A stretch of 64,000 nucleotides of DNA, from assembly GCA_034509925.1 (NCBI GenBank), contig CM067534.1, forward strand, positions 5,047,501 to 5,111,500, in the 5' to 3' direction. Source of the stretch: Hirudinaria manillensis. Lineage: Eukaryota > Annelida > Clitellata > Hirudinida > Hirudinidae. How positions within the stretch are numbered: the first letter of the stretch is position 1; the number at the start of each line of letters is the position of its first letter. This document shows positions 1-10,842 of this stretch, piece after piece. A program made the translations under genes and the position numbers. A model generated the notes under the pieces. The model was not told where the DNA came from. It made no database searches and worked only from the letters and a program-made list of their open reading frames with translations.

Positions 1-542
1 ACCTTTTGCATGTTTCATACAAAATTGCTAAAATACTTCCCTTGGCAAATTCATTTACTTGCAATTATAATGAGAAAATGTTGTTAATTACATTAGAAAA
101 CTTCCTTTCAATCAATTCCAAATTATGAAAATTATTTAAATAAACTAGAATTTGACTTCCGAGTGAAATTAATCACCAGATCAGCTGTTGATTCCTTGTT
201 ATTCAAGCCATCAAATGGCTTAGAAATATAAATATTCCAGCATAAAACAACAAACCCCTTATTTGCCTGTAGAAACATTCAGGTACTCACAATAAATTAA
301 CACATAAATATAATGCAACGTAATAACAATACATGTTAAAGTCAAAAATTAATTAGAAGGAGGAGTATCAGTGCAAAAAAAGAATAACTTTCTCAGAGAA
401 AAATGAAAAATCATTTGAACGATGAAATTTTTCATAGCATATGTCAGTGTAGATGAAAGCATGCAACTGTGGCCATTAGATAACATTGCTTATACAAGTA
501 TAAACTAAGAATAAGATTCATTTTTCAGAAAAGTAAACAAAC
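1..542 (-). other. CNOT3 intron 2 (partial)
   Basis: AT-rich sequence downstream of the second CNOT3 coding exon, which ends at a GTTTGT donor just below position 543. I looked on the minus strand for the next conserved CNOT3 block (the stretch following WQK in the family) and did not find it, so the next exon should lie beyond the left edge. No other feature is seen. Confidence 0.6.
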
Positions 543-858
543 CTTCTGCCACAAATCCTCAAAAACTTCAACACCTTCTCCAACTTTCTTTATACATCTT
601 TCTATTTCACCTGGGATAATTATACCATATTTTACAGTCACAAATCACCAATATGTCGCCAAGGAAACACTACGCCGGACGTAGGAATTATAAGTAACGA
701 TGCTAGGTACACACGCGAACAATGGAAACTCTGAAAATTTTCAAACACCTCCGGTTTTGCGTTAAAAATAATCCTCCAGAATTTCGATATAAAACTTCCC
801 AAGTTTGCAAATACTCGTCCAATACTAGATTACCTTGCAACTTTCTCTTGTCCGCCAT
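543..858 (-). CDS. CNOT3: CCR4-NOT complex subunit 3, N-terminal two exons (partial)
   Basis: Two coding exons on the minus strand: 858-834 (start codon at 858) and 610-543. They join in frame and give 31 residues beginning [18 protein letters not shown] and ending FEDLWQK. This is nearly the N-terminus of animal CNOT3 (Not3 N-terminal coiled-coil domain), known as a scaffold subunit of the cytoplasmic and nuclear CCR4-NOT deadenylase that joins the complex through its C-terminal NOT box. The splice sites are G|GTAATC, CCCAG|G and AAG|GTTTGT. The first coding exon holds only 25 coding bases. The rest of the gene lies beyond the left edge. The start is fixed by the family N-terminus. NDUFAF3 lies upstream in the same orientation. 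Confidence 0.88.
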
Positions 859-1289
859 TTCTTTGTGTAAGCCCAATACACGAATTTCAGCATTATCGTT
901 AACAGAAAGACATAGATCGACGTTCTTGCACAAAAAATCGGAACATTTCGAAAAATATGGAAGCAAACTGTCAGTCTGGATATAAGCGATATAGCACATT
1001 AAAATCAGAGACACATTTATTAAAATCTCCAACTCTAAGAGTCGCACGGCAGATGATTAAAATGGATGCTGACTAATAAACATCCATGTACAACCAGAAG
1101 AGGGATGCGCTTTTAGCGTTGAAAGAAAATTTCTAAAATTTGATAGTTTTTAAAATCTAAAAGCTTTTTTTTATCTATTCTCCACACAAATCACGTTATA
1201 TTTGGCTGGATAGCCATCAGGTAAAGCCACCCCCACCTCACCGATTGTCAAGAAACCGTTCAAAATCCTAGGCGATCCTCAAGAAGAAA
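859..1289 (-). promoter_or_regulatory. Gap between NDUFAF3 3' end and CNOT3; candidate CNOT3 5'UTR and promoter
   Basis: About 430 bp between the NDUFAF3 poly(A) signal and the CNOT3 start codon. It must hold the CNOT3 5'UTR and probably its promoter, inferred from position only. Open frames on both strands at 703-1047 overlap the first CNOT3 exon but carry no recognisable protein beyond MADKRKLQ. No TATA box is seen. Confidence 0.4.
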
Positions 1290-1295
1290 TTTATT
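1290..1295 (-). terminator. Poly(A) signal for NDUFAF3
   Basis: AATAAA on the minus strand, about 220 nt downstream of the NDUFAF3 stop codon and before the CNOT3 promoter region. The short open frame at 1291-1476 lies inside this 3'UTR and is not taken as a gene. Confidence 0.6.
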
Positions 1296-1512
1296 CAGAC
1301 CTCGAAAATTCAAAAATCGAATGCAAAGTACCGACGCAGTAGCGGGAACCGCTCCCGTCCGGTACGTAAAAGAGGAGAGTCTCATCAGTATAATTTACAT
1401 ACAATAAATGTTCTTTGATTGAATCCAAGGTAAATTCTTTGCAAGGTTTTTCCTTCATTCTGTATTGTAACTTCACCCGCCAAATCCATCATTCATCCAG
1501 TCCAAAATCTTT

Positions 1513-2996
1513 TTAATGATCCTCAAGTTTCTTTGGGTAAAAGTCATCGTTGAAATTAGGCATAAAGCCTGGAGGTATGAAGGCTCCAGCGATGTAGCGC
1601 TTTTCAGAGTTGAGAAAGTTGAACACTGCATATGCCTGATCCTAATGTTGAATTAAAGAAGTTAATTTGATTATGTCATTTTCAATATGAATTATTGAAA
1701 TTGTTGAAAAGGTCCAAAAATAGGAAGAAAAAAAGAATAAATTAAAATATTTTGTAAATGCTTAGCCAAAATAATTTAATCATCTATGATTTAATAATAG
1801 CTGACATTCCTGTCATGATCAGCAATGTTGGCATATAATTAAATCATGATAAGCATTACAGATTTCAAAAATACAATATAAGCTGGTTGTCTAAATAAAT
1901 AAGTTTAAATACGGTTAAATACATACATAATTGCAACAAACAACAAAAATTTAAAAGGTCAAGTGATTTTACCGAAGCCAGAACTTCCACGTTTATCTTT
2001 TTCATTCTTAAATAATTCAGGACATCAGGATTTAATTTTGCCACATTTTCTCGCTCACCAAGACCCAAAACCAACACCTCTGTCACGTTAACAAAGAGTA
2101 TTAAAAAAAAACAAACATTTTTGACATTACCATTGGGATTAAAATTTAAAATCTTAATGGAGTTGCAATATATTCATAATACTTCAAAGGTTCCTCAAAC
2201 CTTCAACGTTCCTTAAATCTATTTAAGTCTAGTGAGAGGTAAATTAAAATTATATATTTTTTTTTACAAAATGTCAATGCCTCAGTAAATTCCATAAAGC
2301 AAAATAAACAAGCATTAAAAATGCCTGAAAACTACAAACATACATATAAATAAATATTTTTTTGAAATATGAAAAAGTAAACATTTAATAGGATCGATAC
2401 CAAGTTTAGGATCCAGCATGGTGAAAAGACGAAGAGAGTCTTCATTAATATCTCGCACTCCTCCAACCTGACACAAATCACTATTATGAAGTCAAACTTT
2501 TTTTTTACAGAGAATTTTCATTGGCTTAAAATATTTATAAAAGCTCACATTCCAATGGAGAATAGACTTGGGAAATAGGACACATGGCCCAACAACACCA
2601 ATTCCTGAAGACAGCCTAACACCTTGAGTACTATAAGAATCAATAAACATGCCTTCTTCCTGATTATTTATTGTAACTGTTGTTCTATAAGGATTTATAT
2701 CTCCATCATCATCCATGAAGGACATGGTACGTCGGGAAATACTGGAAACATTTTACAATATAGGTCAGGTTATATAGGTTACTCATTAATTTATAGTTAT
2801 TATTATTAGGATCCTTTTATTCTAATAAATTTGTAAATTTATTCACTCAATATTAAATTTGATATAGGTATACTTTTTAATATATTCTTTAACTGGCAAC
2901 GTGCCAGTTAATCTTGTTCATTATAACATGAAATCAATACCGTGATATTCCGCCATTCAATGCAGTCCTTGACAAAACCTTAAAAAAAGAAATCAT
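1513..2996 (-). CDS. NDUFAF3: NADH dehydrogenase complex I assembly factor 3
   Basis: Five exons on the minus strand: 2996-2941, 2741-2549, 2467-2401, 2079-1973 and 1641-1513. They join in frame to 183 residues; human NDUFAF3 has 184. Residues 1-24 (MISFFKVLSRTALNGG...) are basic and hydroxylated, as expected for a mitochondrial presequence. The body carries the family signatures FIDSYSTQG, VVGPCVLFP, LHWNV, a KLEVLVLGLGE strand and FNFLNSEKR followed by GAFIPPG. NDUFAF3 is a soluble matrix-side assembly factor, acting with NDUFAF4 on early intermediates that contain the Q-module. The start codon fits the presequence, and the splice sites are canonical. The gene is head to head with NDUFS7, itself a Q-module subunit. 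Identification is by motif recall, not by search. Confidence 0.9.
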
Positions 2997-3394
2997 TGCG
3001 AACACAACTCAGGCCTCTTGCAAATGTCGCTCAATGTTTACCATCGATCTTAAATGAAAGTACAGTAATTGTTAGCTATCAGTTTATTAAACAAATTATT
3101 TTTTTATAAAATATATTTATAATGTATCATGAAAAATGTTTATTCATTTGTTAATTTTATATACTATTCTGCACACTGTCAAAAATGGATGTAAATGTTA
3201 TTTGCGCCTCAGAAGACCTCAGTTTACAAGAACGATAGCAAGGTGATTTGTGTTTTCGAATATTTGGTTGCCTGCTATTGGAACATTTCAGAGGTATGCT
3301 ATAAGTTCGTTTTGATGTAAATATTACTTTTTGTGGTTATTCCTAGCTTCGGAGCTTTGCTCCATGCGTTGCAACGTTTTTATTACTTTATTAG
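2997..3394. promoter_or_regulatory. Shared divergent promoter region of NDUFAF3 and NDUFS7
   Basis: The 398 bp between the two start codons. On the plus strand a GAG|GTATGC donor after 3293 and a TTTATTAG|ATG acceptor at 3394 suggest a 5'UTR intron of NDUFS7 that ends exactly at its start codon. The only upstream ATG frame I checked (3185) stops before that donor. That leaves roughly 300 bp for both promoters and leaders. No TATA box is evident. The shared-promoter role is inferred from layout. Confidence 0.5.
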
Positions 3395-4876
3395 ATGCTG
3401 CTAATGCTTGCCGAAAGAGGTGTGACTAGGTCGTTTATGTGTTTTGGGAAAGATTCTACCACATTTAACGCTTTATTGAAGACCTCAGTCAATGGGTTTC
3501 ATTTATCAAGGTTTGTCATATATTTAAAAAATACATATCTCCAGGGCAGAACAAAACCTTTTGTTAGTGATTAACATAATTTTGTAGAAATCAGTCTTCA
3601 GTTACATCAGATCCCCCTAAACAGACTCCTGAGAGGAAGCCTTACTCTCCTTTCCAGGTCCCCCTAAAAAAGTCAAATGCAGCTGATTATGCACTAGCTA
3701 GAGTTGATGATCTTATCAATTGGGGTAGAAAGGTACTCATCTTTGCATTTGATGTGATTTAATTGATTTATTTTAAAGTTCTGTTAAATATTGGTTTCTG
3801 ATAGATCTCACATCTAAAGAGAATTTATTTATTCCTGAGATATGCTAGTGCCAAATCACATAACTTGCATGTTTTTAGATTGGATGATTGTTGATTTATG
3901 GTACCTATTTCCAGAGCAGTTATCAAAAAGATATACCAAAAACTAATTGATAATTTTTTTAAAATAGAGTTCACTCTGGCCACTGACTTTTGGATTGGCC
4001 TGTTGTGCTATAGAGATGATGCACTTTGCAGCTCCAAGATATGATATGGATCGATTTGGTGTTGTCTTTAGGGCCAGTCCAAGGCAAGCTGACTGTATCA
4101 TTGTTGCTGGTACTGTGACCAATAAGATGGCACCAGCTTTGAGAAAGGTGAACATTACATCTTTAAATCATCTTGGCAGAAAATCACTTGGATCATTGAT
4201 TGCAAACATTACAATCAGAACCCCAAACAAAGCAACAATTTTTCATTTGTAGATTTATGATCAGATGCCTGACCCAAAATGGGTCATCTCCATGGGTAGC
4301 TGTGCCAATGGCGGTGGTTATTATCACTATTCATATTCTGTTGTAAGAGGCTGTGATAGGATCATCCCCGTTGACATCTATGTGCCAGGTTTGCAATGTT
4401 ACTTTTATCAACTTGGATATTGGTCTCTCAAACTATGTTTTATGGGAGCGATACCACCCGGGCAATGTTTTTAATGCTGCACTCCTCAAACATAATAAAC
4501 TTCAATAAATTAATAATAAAACAATGCAGCTCTAGTTTTTAAAATTTTAATGGAATTCTCATTGCTCTTGTGTAACTTTTATGGTTATCATATGGGTGAA
4601 GCCAAAGAAAAGTGCATCTGAGCTAATTCAAACTTGCATACTGATTGCTTAAGTCCTTCGTTTATGTAAATAACCATAATCCAACCCCTCACTAGCAATT
4701 AAACAACAAAAACAAACTATTCTAACAAATGTCCTAATCTACAGTCTAACAAATAATAACTCGATTTTTTTTTACCAGGTTGTCCTCCATCAGCAGAAGC
4801 TCTTTTGTATGCTGTCCTCCAGCTGCAGAAGAAAATTAAGAGAATGAATGTGATTCAGAGCTGGTACAGGAGATAG
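3395..4876 (+). CDS. NDUFS7: NADH dehydrogenase iron-sulfur protein 7 (complex I PSST/20 kDa subunit)
   Basis: Five exons: 3395-3510, 3588-3732, 3968-4147, 4253-4388 and 4779-4876, joining to 224 residues (human: 213). The product is the complex I core subunit that holds the terminal [4Fe-4S] cluster N2, which passes electrons to ubiquinone. The cluster ligands are visible: tandem Cys99-Cys100 in LACCAIEMM, Cys164 in MGSCANGGG and Cys194 in VPGCPP. Other invariant blocks are [48 protein letters not shown] and the terminal WYRR. The first ~50 residues are poorly conserved and serve as mitochondrial presequence. The start is the first ATG after a likely 5'UTR intron; a second in-frame ATG lies three codons on. 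Splice sites are GT-AG throughout. Confidence 0.96.
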
Positions 4877-4918
4877 GCTAATGGAAAGGTCATCGATTCT
4901 AAGAACTAAAACAGCAGA

Positions 4919-4924
4919 AATAAA
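4919..4924 (+). terminator. Poly(A) signal for NDUFS7
   Basis: AATAAA about 43 nt after the NDUFS7 stop codon. The following ~300 bp up to the converging PEX10 stop codon show no other feature except the PEX10 poly(A) signal on the other strand. Confidence 0.55.
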
Positions 4925-5085
4925 AATGCAACTAAAAGCTCATAACTGTTCGTTCTCTGAAATTATTTGTTTGAGCTAGATAAAATATTGCGTTATAGGG
5001 TTTGTTCCGAGCAATGAAATACATTTTTAGATTAACTCGTTCGCATTTTTCTTCAAAAAGTCACGGGACGGCGTACCGATACGTT

Positions 5086-5091
5086 TTTATT
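5086..5091 (-). terminator. Poly(A) signal for PEX10
   Basis: AATAAA on the minus strand about 147 nt after the PEX10 stop codon. NDUFS7 and PEX10 converge here, with their stop codons 361 bp apart. Confidence 0.5.
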
Positions 5092-5237
5092 ATAGCTGAA
5101 ATAACATTGAAAAACAATTTAAGACCCAATTGAAGTACATAAAATGGTAATGTCCTAGAAAAAAATTGCTTCGGTGGTTGCACGGCAAGTGCTTTTCGGC
5201 TAATTCAGGGGTGGAATGGCTTTCGGTGGAAATGGGT

Positions 5238-7724
5238 TCAGGTGAAGTTCTGGAGGCGAATCAACTTTGAGGGACTCACAGTTGCTCTGCAAACTGGACA
5301 CTCAGGCTACAATCAACATTGGAGTTTTGACACTTAAATTCATTTATATTTGAATCGAAGCTCCATTTTGTAGAAATCCTGCTTCAAATTCTAGTTTAAT
5401 GAATCATGGTGCCATCCTTCTTAAATTTTCTTATTGTGTTATTCAGTTCATCTTAAGAAGCAAGGTGCACACATAAGAAGTCTCAGATTTTAAAATTTTG
5501 AATTAGTAATGCATTGATTTGATGTTCTATTAAAGATTAGCTGACCTTAGTTTCACACCACTCCACAATACATTCCCAGCAGAACAAATGGCCACAGTTG
5601 GTACCTGTGATGTCCCTGATATTTCCTTGGCAAAGACCACAATCCTGAGTAGAGTCTCGGTTCACTTGCTCGATAGATCTTTTTGCACAACCGTTGGATT
5701 CGTGTTCGTTTTCATTGCTGAGAAAAAGACAGATCAACATTATAATTAGTAATGACAAACAACTTTAATCTGTGCTGTCTACATTATGTTTCTGATCAAT
5801 TAAGTTGATAACAGAAATTAATCCAAATAATATGAGATCGATGGGATGAAGTTATCTTGAAATTACGAATACATTTAGCAACATTGATATCAGGATATGG
5901 AATAAAGATTTTATATATTGGAAATAGTATTTGCTGTGAATGTAATTTAGAAAAGATTGCTGAATATGTTACATACTCCTCGGTAAAAAGAAGGAACCAC
6001 TTCATGAATTTCCATGAATTGAATTGTTGTCTTTGTCCACCCAAAAATGACCAAACTTTGAAGAACCTGTGAATGGAGGTTATGCTGAGCTGAAGCAACA
6101 TCAGAAGACCCAAGATGTGATAGCTCTTTGACAATCGACTCCCTCTGGTCGGTCTTACTTGAACCTTAGAAAGTTAAAATAATAAATGAAATTATGTATT
6201 TACATTAATTCTTATTAACAATAAAAAACTAATTTAGAATTGAAATTAACCAAGTCTTGATTTAGATGCATCTAAATAAGACATAAAGGCACTTTTCTTC
6301 TACCTCTTTTATCCTACTACTTACTATTATCTTACAAAAGTGTCCTGTTCCTGGAAGTAAGTGTTTCATTCAGACATCTAAGGAGGAAAAACCACTCCCA
6401 CAAAATATAGTATCATATCCCCCCAAAACAACTAGACAGCATTTCTATTTCACACAACCTTTTTGCTTTTTACATTAAAAAGTAATTTATAAGATGTAAA
6501 AATTTTTACAAATTCTCCCCCAAAAAGTCTGGGAGTCTGAATGAAACTCTACTTTCACAAGAAGGAACACATTCATGTGGCTACTCTTCATGCCAAAAGA
6601 CATTCAATAAAGGTAAAGATATTCTAACAAGTCGCAATTATTTCAGACAAACTTACATAATAAATCCCAAGTAATCTCTTGGCCAAACTAAAAAATACTC
6701 CGCTGATGTAGAAAAGAGCCAGATGATACTTGTGCAAAAAGTTTGCAACGTTTTTCATCAAATCTATAAAGTCTGCCAATCTCCTTTTCGGAATACCGAA
6801 CATTAGGCCTCCCCTACGCAGTCTATGGGCTACAATGGAAGCCAATCTGTCTAACGAGTAAGGCACAAGAATTTCAAGCGCAATCATTAATGCTCTTTTC
6901 TGAAAAAAATTAAAATTTTTCATTAGTTAAATAAGGATATTGGGTCAAAGATGAAAAGGCGAGTTAAAAGTTATGTTATCTTTGAACCATTGAATTCTTA
7001 CATATTTTGATGGTATGCCTTTTCCATCAAGGTTGATCTGCAATATGTTTACATACTCTTCACCAAGTGTCTGATACCCTGCAAAGTATATAATGAAACA
7101 ATATGTATTGAATACACTCACACGCTCTTGGTAATTGAGTGTAACTTAGAAATTAATAATTGATATGCTAGTGAGATCCATGCCTCCTAATATGTACTAA
7201 GCAGTTTATGCTAACAACTCTGCCTTTGGTGACACAAAGTGCATGGGTAGTGGGTACCATATTGGCAACAGTCAGGTTTTGAACAAAAAGTCTAAATGCA
7301 GTTACAAATTATGAAGTAGTGCAAGTGAAATGATTTGTTTACCAGCTAAAGTAGTCAGACTGTAATATAATAAGTCTGCCCCAAGATCTATTTCTTTTGT
7401 CCATTTTAGCCATGTCTTCATGCCTTAAATGGGATTAAAAATAAAAATCTAGAAACGACAACAAAAAATAAAATTAGAAATATCTAGTCTTTGAAAAACT
7501 CACAACTAATTCGCATTAAAGCATTTCGAAAAATTAAATTCACGCCATTACAGCTCAACAATAATAGTTGTAGCTGCAACGGGGTTCCTCACAACGAATA
7601 AATACTCTAAGGGCGAACCTGGTAAAGAATTAGCAAAATCTCCCAATAACGACCTCAAGTGAGCTCTAAAATGTGCATCTTTCTGCTGAGATCTTACTAT
7701 TTGGGCCTGCTGGGCATCGTCCAT
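5238..7724 (-). CDS. PEX10: Peroxisome biogenesis factor 10 (RING E3 ubiquitin ligase)
   Basis: Seven exons on the minus strand: 7724-7619, 7423-7343, 7078-7002, 6899-6657, 6164-5977, 5717-5546 and 5306-5238, joining to 311 residues (human: 326). PEX10 is a peroxisomal membrane protein which, with PEX2 and PEX12, ubiquitinates the PEX5 import receptor. The N-terminal half carries KWTKEIDLGADLLYYSLTTL and GYQTLGEEYV; a central exon carries ALFYISGVFFSLAKRLLGI, a membrane-associated block of the family; another hydrophobic stretch (HILGLLMLLQLSITS) follows. The C-terminal C3HC4 RING is complete: Cys258, Cys261, Cys273, His275, Cys278, Cys281, Cys292, Cys295, with the CGHLFCWECI core. The protein ends KLIRLQNFT. 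The start codon was chosen because MDDAQQAQIVRSQQKDAHFR aligns with the family N-terminus. Confidence 0.93.
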
Positions 7725-8225
7725 AATGACAAGGTCTAATATTACTAATATTAAACTTACAGAAACTACTGAGAGATGTCACCCAGAGACCGCAAACTTA
7801 CGTAACAACGAAACTAGTCTCACGTTTGTTTGGCTCCGGACCTTTGCTCAAGTGTTGCCATCATTCAATTAGGTCTATTTTTAAAGATTTTTTAAAACCT
7901 TTTTACTAAGCCACATATATTTTGTTTTTTAAAGAGTAAACTTATTTGATGTAACAACTTTAAGTCATAAATTGAGAAAAGGTCTTCAAGGGGATGATTA
8001 TCATAATCGTGTTTTCACTAAATCTGTTTTGATTGTTTCACTATTGCCGGTGGATGGATGGCAGAGGCGCGGGATCGTTTTAAATTGAGAGTTATCGGGT
8101 TTTTATTCACTGAATCCAACCTTTGATTTGAACTTTTAGAGTCAATAGCACATATGCGACAAAAAACCATATGGTCAAATGATCGTTTTCGTATGGGATA
8201 TTAACCAATATTTAATAGCTTAATA
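7725..8225. promoter_or_regulatory. Divergent intergenic region between PEX10 and the INPP4 gene
   Basis: The 501 bp between the start codons of PEX10 (-) and the INPP4-like gene (+). It is AT-rich with a GC-richer patch near 8040-8080. No clear TATA box, CpG cluster or splice pair is seen. It should hold both promoters and 5' leaders; this rests on position only. Confidence 0.4.
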
Positions 8226-10803
8226 ATGCGGTTCAATGCCAAAGAGTTAGCTTGCGTGGCTCAAGAAAAGAGTTCTTATTTTGATTTCGAGAGTTCCCTT
8301 TTTGTTAAAGAGAAACCTGAGGGGATTTTCAAAAAAAGCAAAGGTGTGAATTGTTTTCTCTTAAACGTTGTGTTACAATTTTTAATGATTGATAATCTAT
8401 CACTTATTTAAAACTTCTCATAGATTCAATTTTGGGTAAAGGGAGATGTCATTATGATAGATGAAATAATTTTGTCATTTTCTCCTTGGAATCAAAATTC
8501 CACCCATTCTGAAATCATTCTTGTTGAAAAATTTAAACTATGCAGCATTTTAAAAGAAAATTAGCCTTGATAGTGAAAGCCAGATGATGGAATGCCATGT
8601 GGTCATGATTGTCTGTTATCATCTCAAATTGATAACATATTATTGACATCTGTTGAACTTTGACATGACAAGTATATTGTTATTATTAGTTTATTTGTGT
8701 TGCTGGGTTAAATGGCCACCATAATGGTGTGTTTTTTCAGAAATAAGTGAAGAAATGAGAAATGACTTTTCATTGCAGCATTCGTTGAGAGATTGTTTCG
8801 ACTGAAAGGAAACATCCTGTTTTACTTCAAAGGAAAAGAAAAGGTATGTTTTTAATTTTTTGCAAGGAAATACTTTTAAGTAATAAGGCAGTTAAAAAAC
8901 ATAATGATGTTTGGAGTATTAAAATTAGAAATTATTAAAATGTTAGAGTTATGATAAATTATTATAACTTACAGTTAGAAAATAATGATTTATTGAACAC
9001 TATCCAGTACATTGTTGATTGCCATCCTAGCAATCATTGCTGCACATTTTATTTTGGATGAGCTCAGATAATTGGCTATTATAGATCTTGCTGAAGTAGT
9101 TCCAGATAATTTGTGATGATAATGATGGCTGTGCAAAGTAGCAGTCTGAATGTTTGGAATTAAATTATAGCTATGGCTATAATTATGTCTTGCTAATAAA
9201 AACTAAAAATTTTATATTTTGAGAAAAAATTATTTTCTATTTGAAAATGACCTTATTCAGTCTAGTGATGTTGCTGGAGTCTACATACTGGAGAGATGTT
9301 GTGTACAGTTGGAGGAGGATGAAATTGATGACATTCACCTGTATTGTTTCTCAATCGGTGGGCCATTTTGCACTCTGATTCATAATAGTTTATTAATTTA
9401 TTTAAGTTATTTAAGTACTTTCACTATTTCATAACTTAACCTCGATTTTGACCTCTGTTGTGTACTTGTTTCAATCTAGTCTTTACTGCATTTTAAGTGA
9501 TTATCAATTAATTATTAATGTGATTTAAAATTTTAATCTTTTTATGTTATTATAAAAATAAATTTCTCTTCTTTTGCCTTACATTTTTTTACATTAAATG
9601 AAATATCCCTAAATTGAAAAGACTTTTCTTCAGTGCAGTTGTTTGTCCAATACGATAACAGTAATAGCATTATTATTTTTATTACTACTACTTTTAATAT
9701 TATCATTTAATATGTTGATTGACAAGTAAAATTGATTAATTTATTGGGATTATTATGATTAAAAGTATTTTTAAATAAAGATTTTATTTTAAAATGTGCC
9801 TCTTGCATTGTTTAAAAATTGCCTCCTATTTAAACGGTGCAATACGGAACCTGTCCTAAATTCAATCGAGGGTCATTTAATCAGAATATATGTATTATAA
9901 TAATAAGTATTATTGCGTTTGTGGGAAACTAATTTTTAATTTCTACAAATTGATATTTTATCCAGTTTTTGAGGCAGAGCCAAGCCTGAACCATGTGTTT
10001 CTTGGGTCTGTTGAGGAGCAGACAAGGGACAGATGGATTGAATTGCTGCACATTGCAAGCTTTGAATGCATGAAGTTCCAACTGGACATGCTGAGAGATC
10101 AAATCAGAGCCAAAACTGGCAAAGATCCTGCCCTTCAGTCCAATGAAACTTACCTTGCATTAGCCACTGGTTTGTTTTCCACTTGCACCAATTGGTGATG
10201 AATTTCAAAACCATGGTTCATTAATATTATTATTATTGGTATTGTTGTTGTTAGTACTGTCACAATCTACGTCATGGTCATTATTACGTATGTCATTATC
10301 GTTGTCATTATTATTCTTAATATTAATAATAATTATATTAAATACTTGTTTCACAGCCGCAAACAACCAGGATGTTGTCGAGAATACCCACCTCGAAATG
10401 GGCATTCAGTGCAAAGGTCTGGCACTTGACCAGCATGGCAAATATCCAGACACCTTTGTGACTTTGCACTACTTCTGTTCTACCTCTAAAGAACAATGGA
10501 CATATCATGGCAGAACTGAAATTATTGAAGTAGATTTATTTTATTAACACATATTTAATGAAGACTCTGTTTTGATTATTGGTTATTAATATTTTATAAA
10601 ATGAAATTTCAGAAAAGCACCTCGCCAAATTTCGTGTCTGTGATAACATTCAGAAATTTTGACACCATCACACTGAAGACGAAGCTAAAGCTGTCTCTCA
10701 GAGTTATCAAGGAAAGGATGACAAATACAGTTGAGTTCATACATTCGATAACCCATCAAGATTACTTGATATTTATGATAATGGTGTAACAGCCAATATT
10801 CAT

Positions 10804-10842
<39 letters not shown>

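Noticed and set aside
1291..1476. Minus-strand open frame ending with LLYVNYTDETLLFYVPDGSGSR, briefly considered as a separate small gene
   Set aside because: It starts 37 bp after the NDUFAF3 stop codon, contains its poly(A) signal at the end, has no ATG start and no splice partner; it is best read as 3'UTR.
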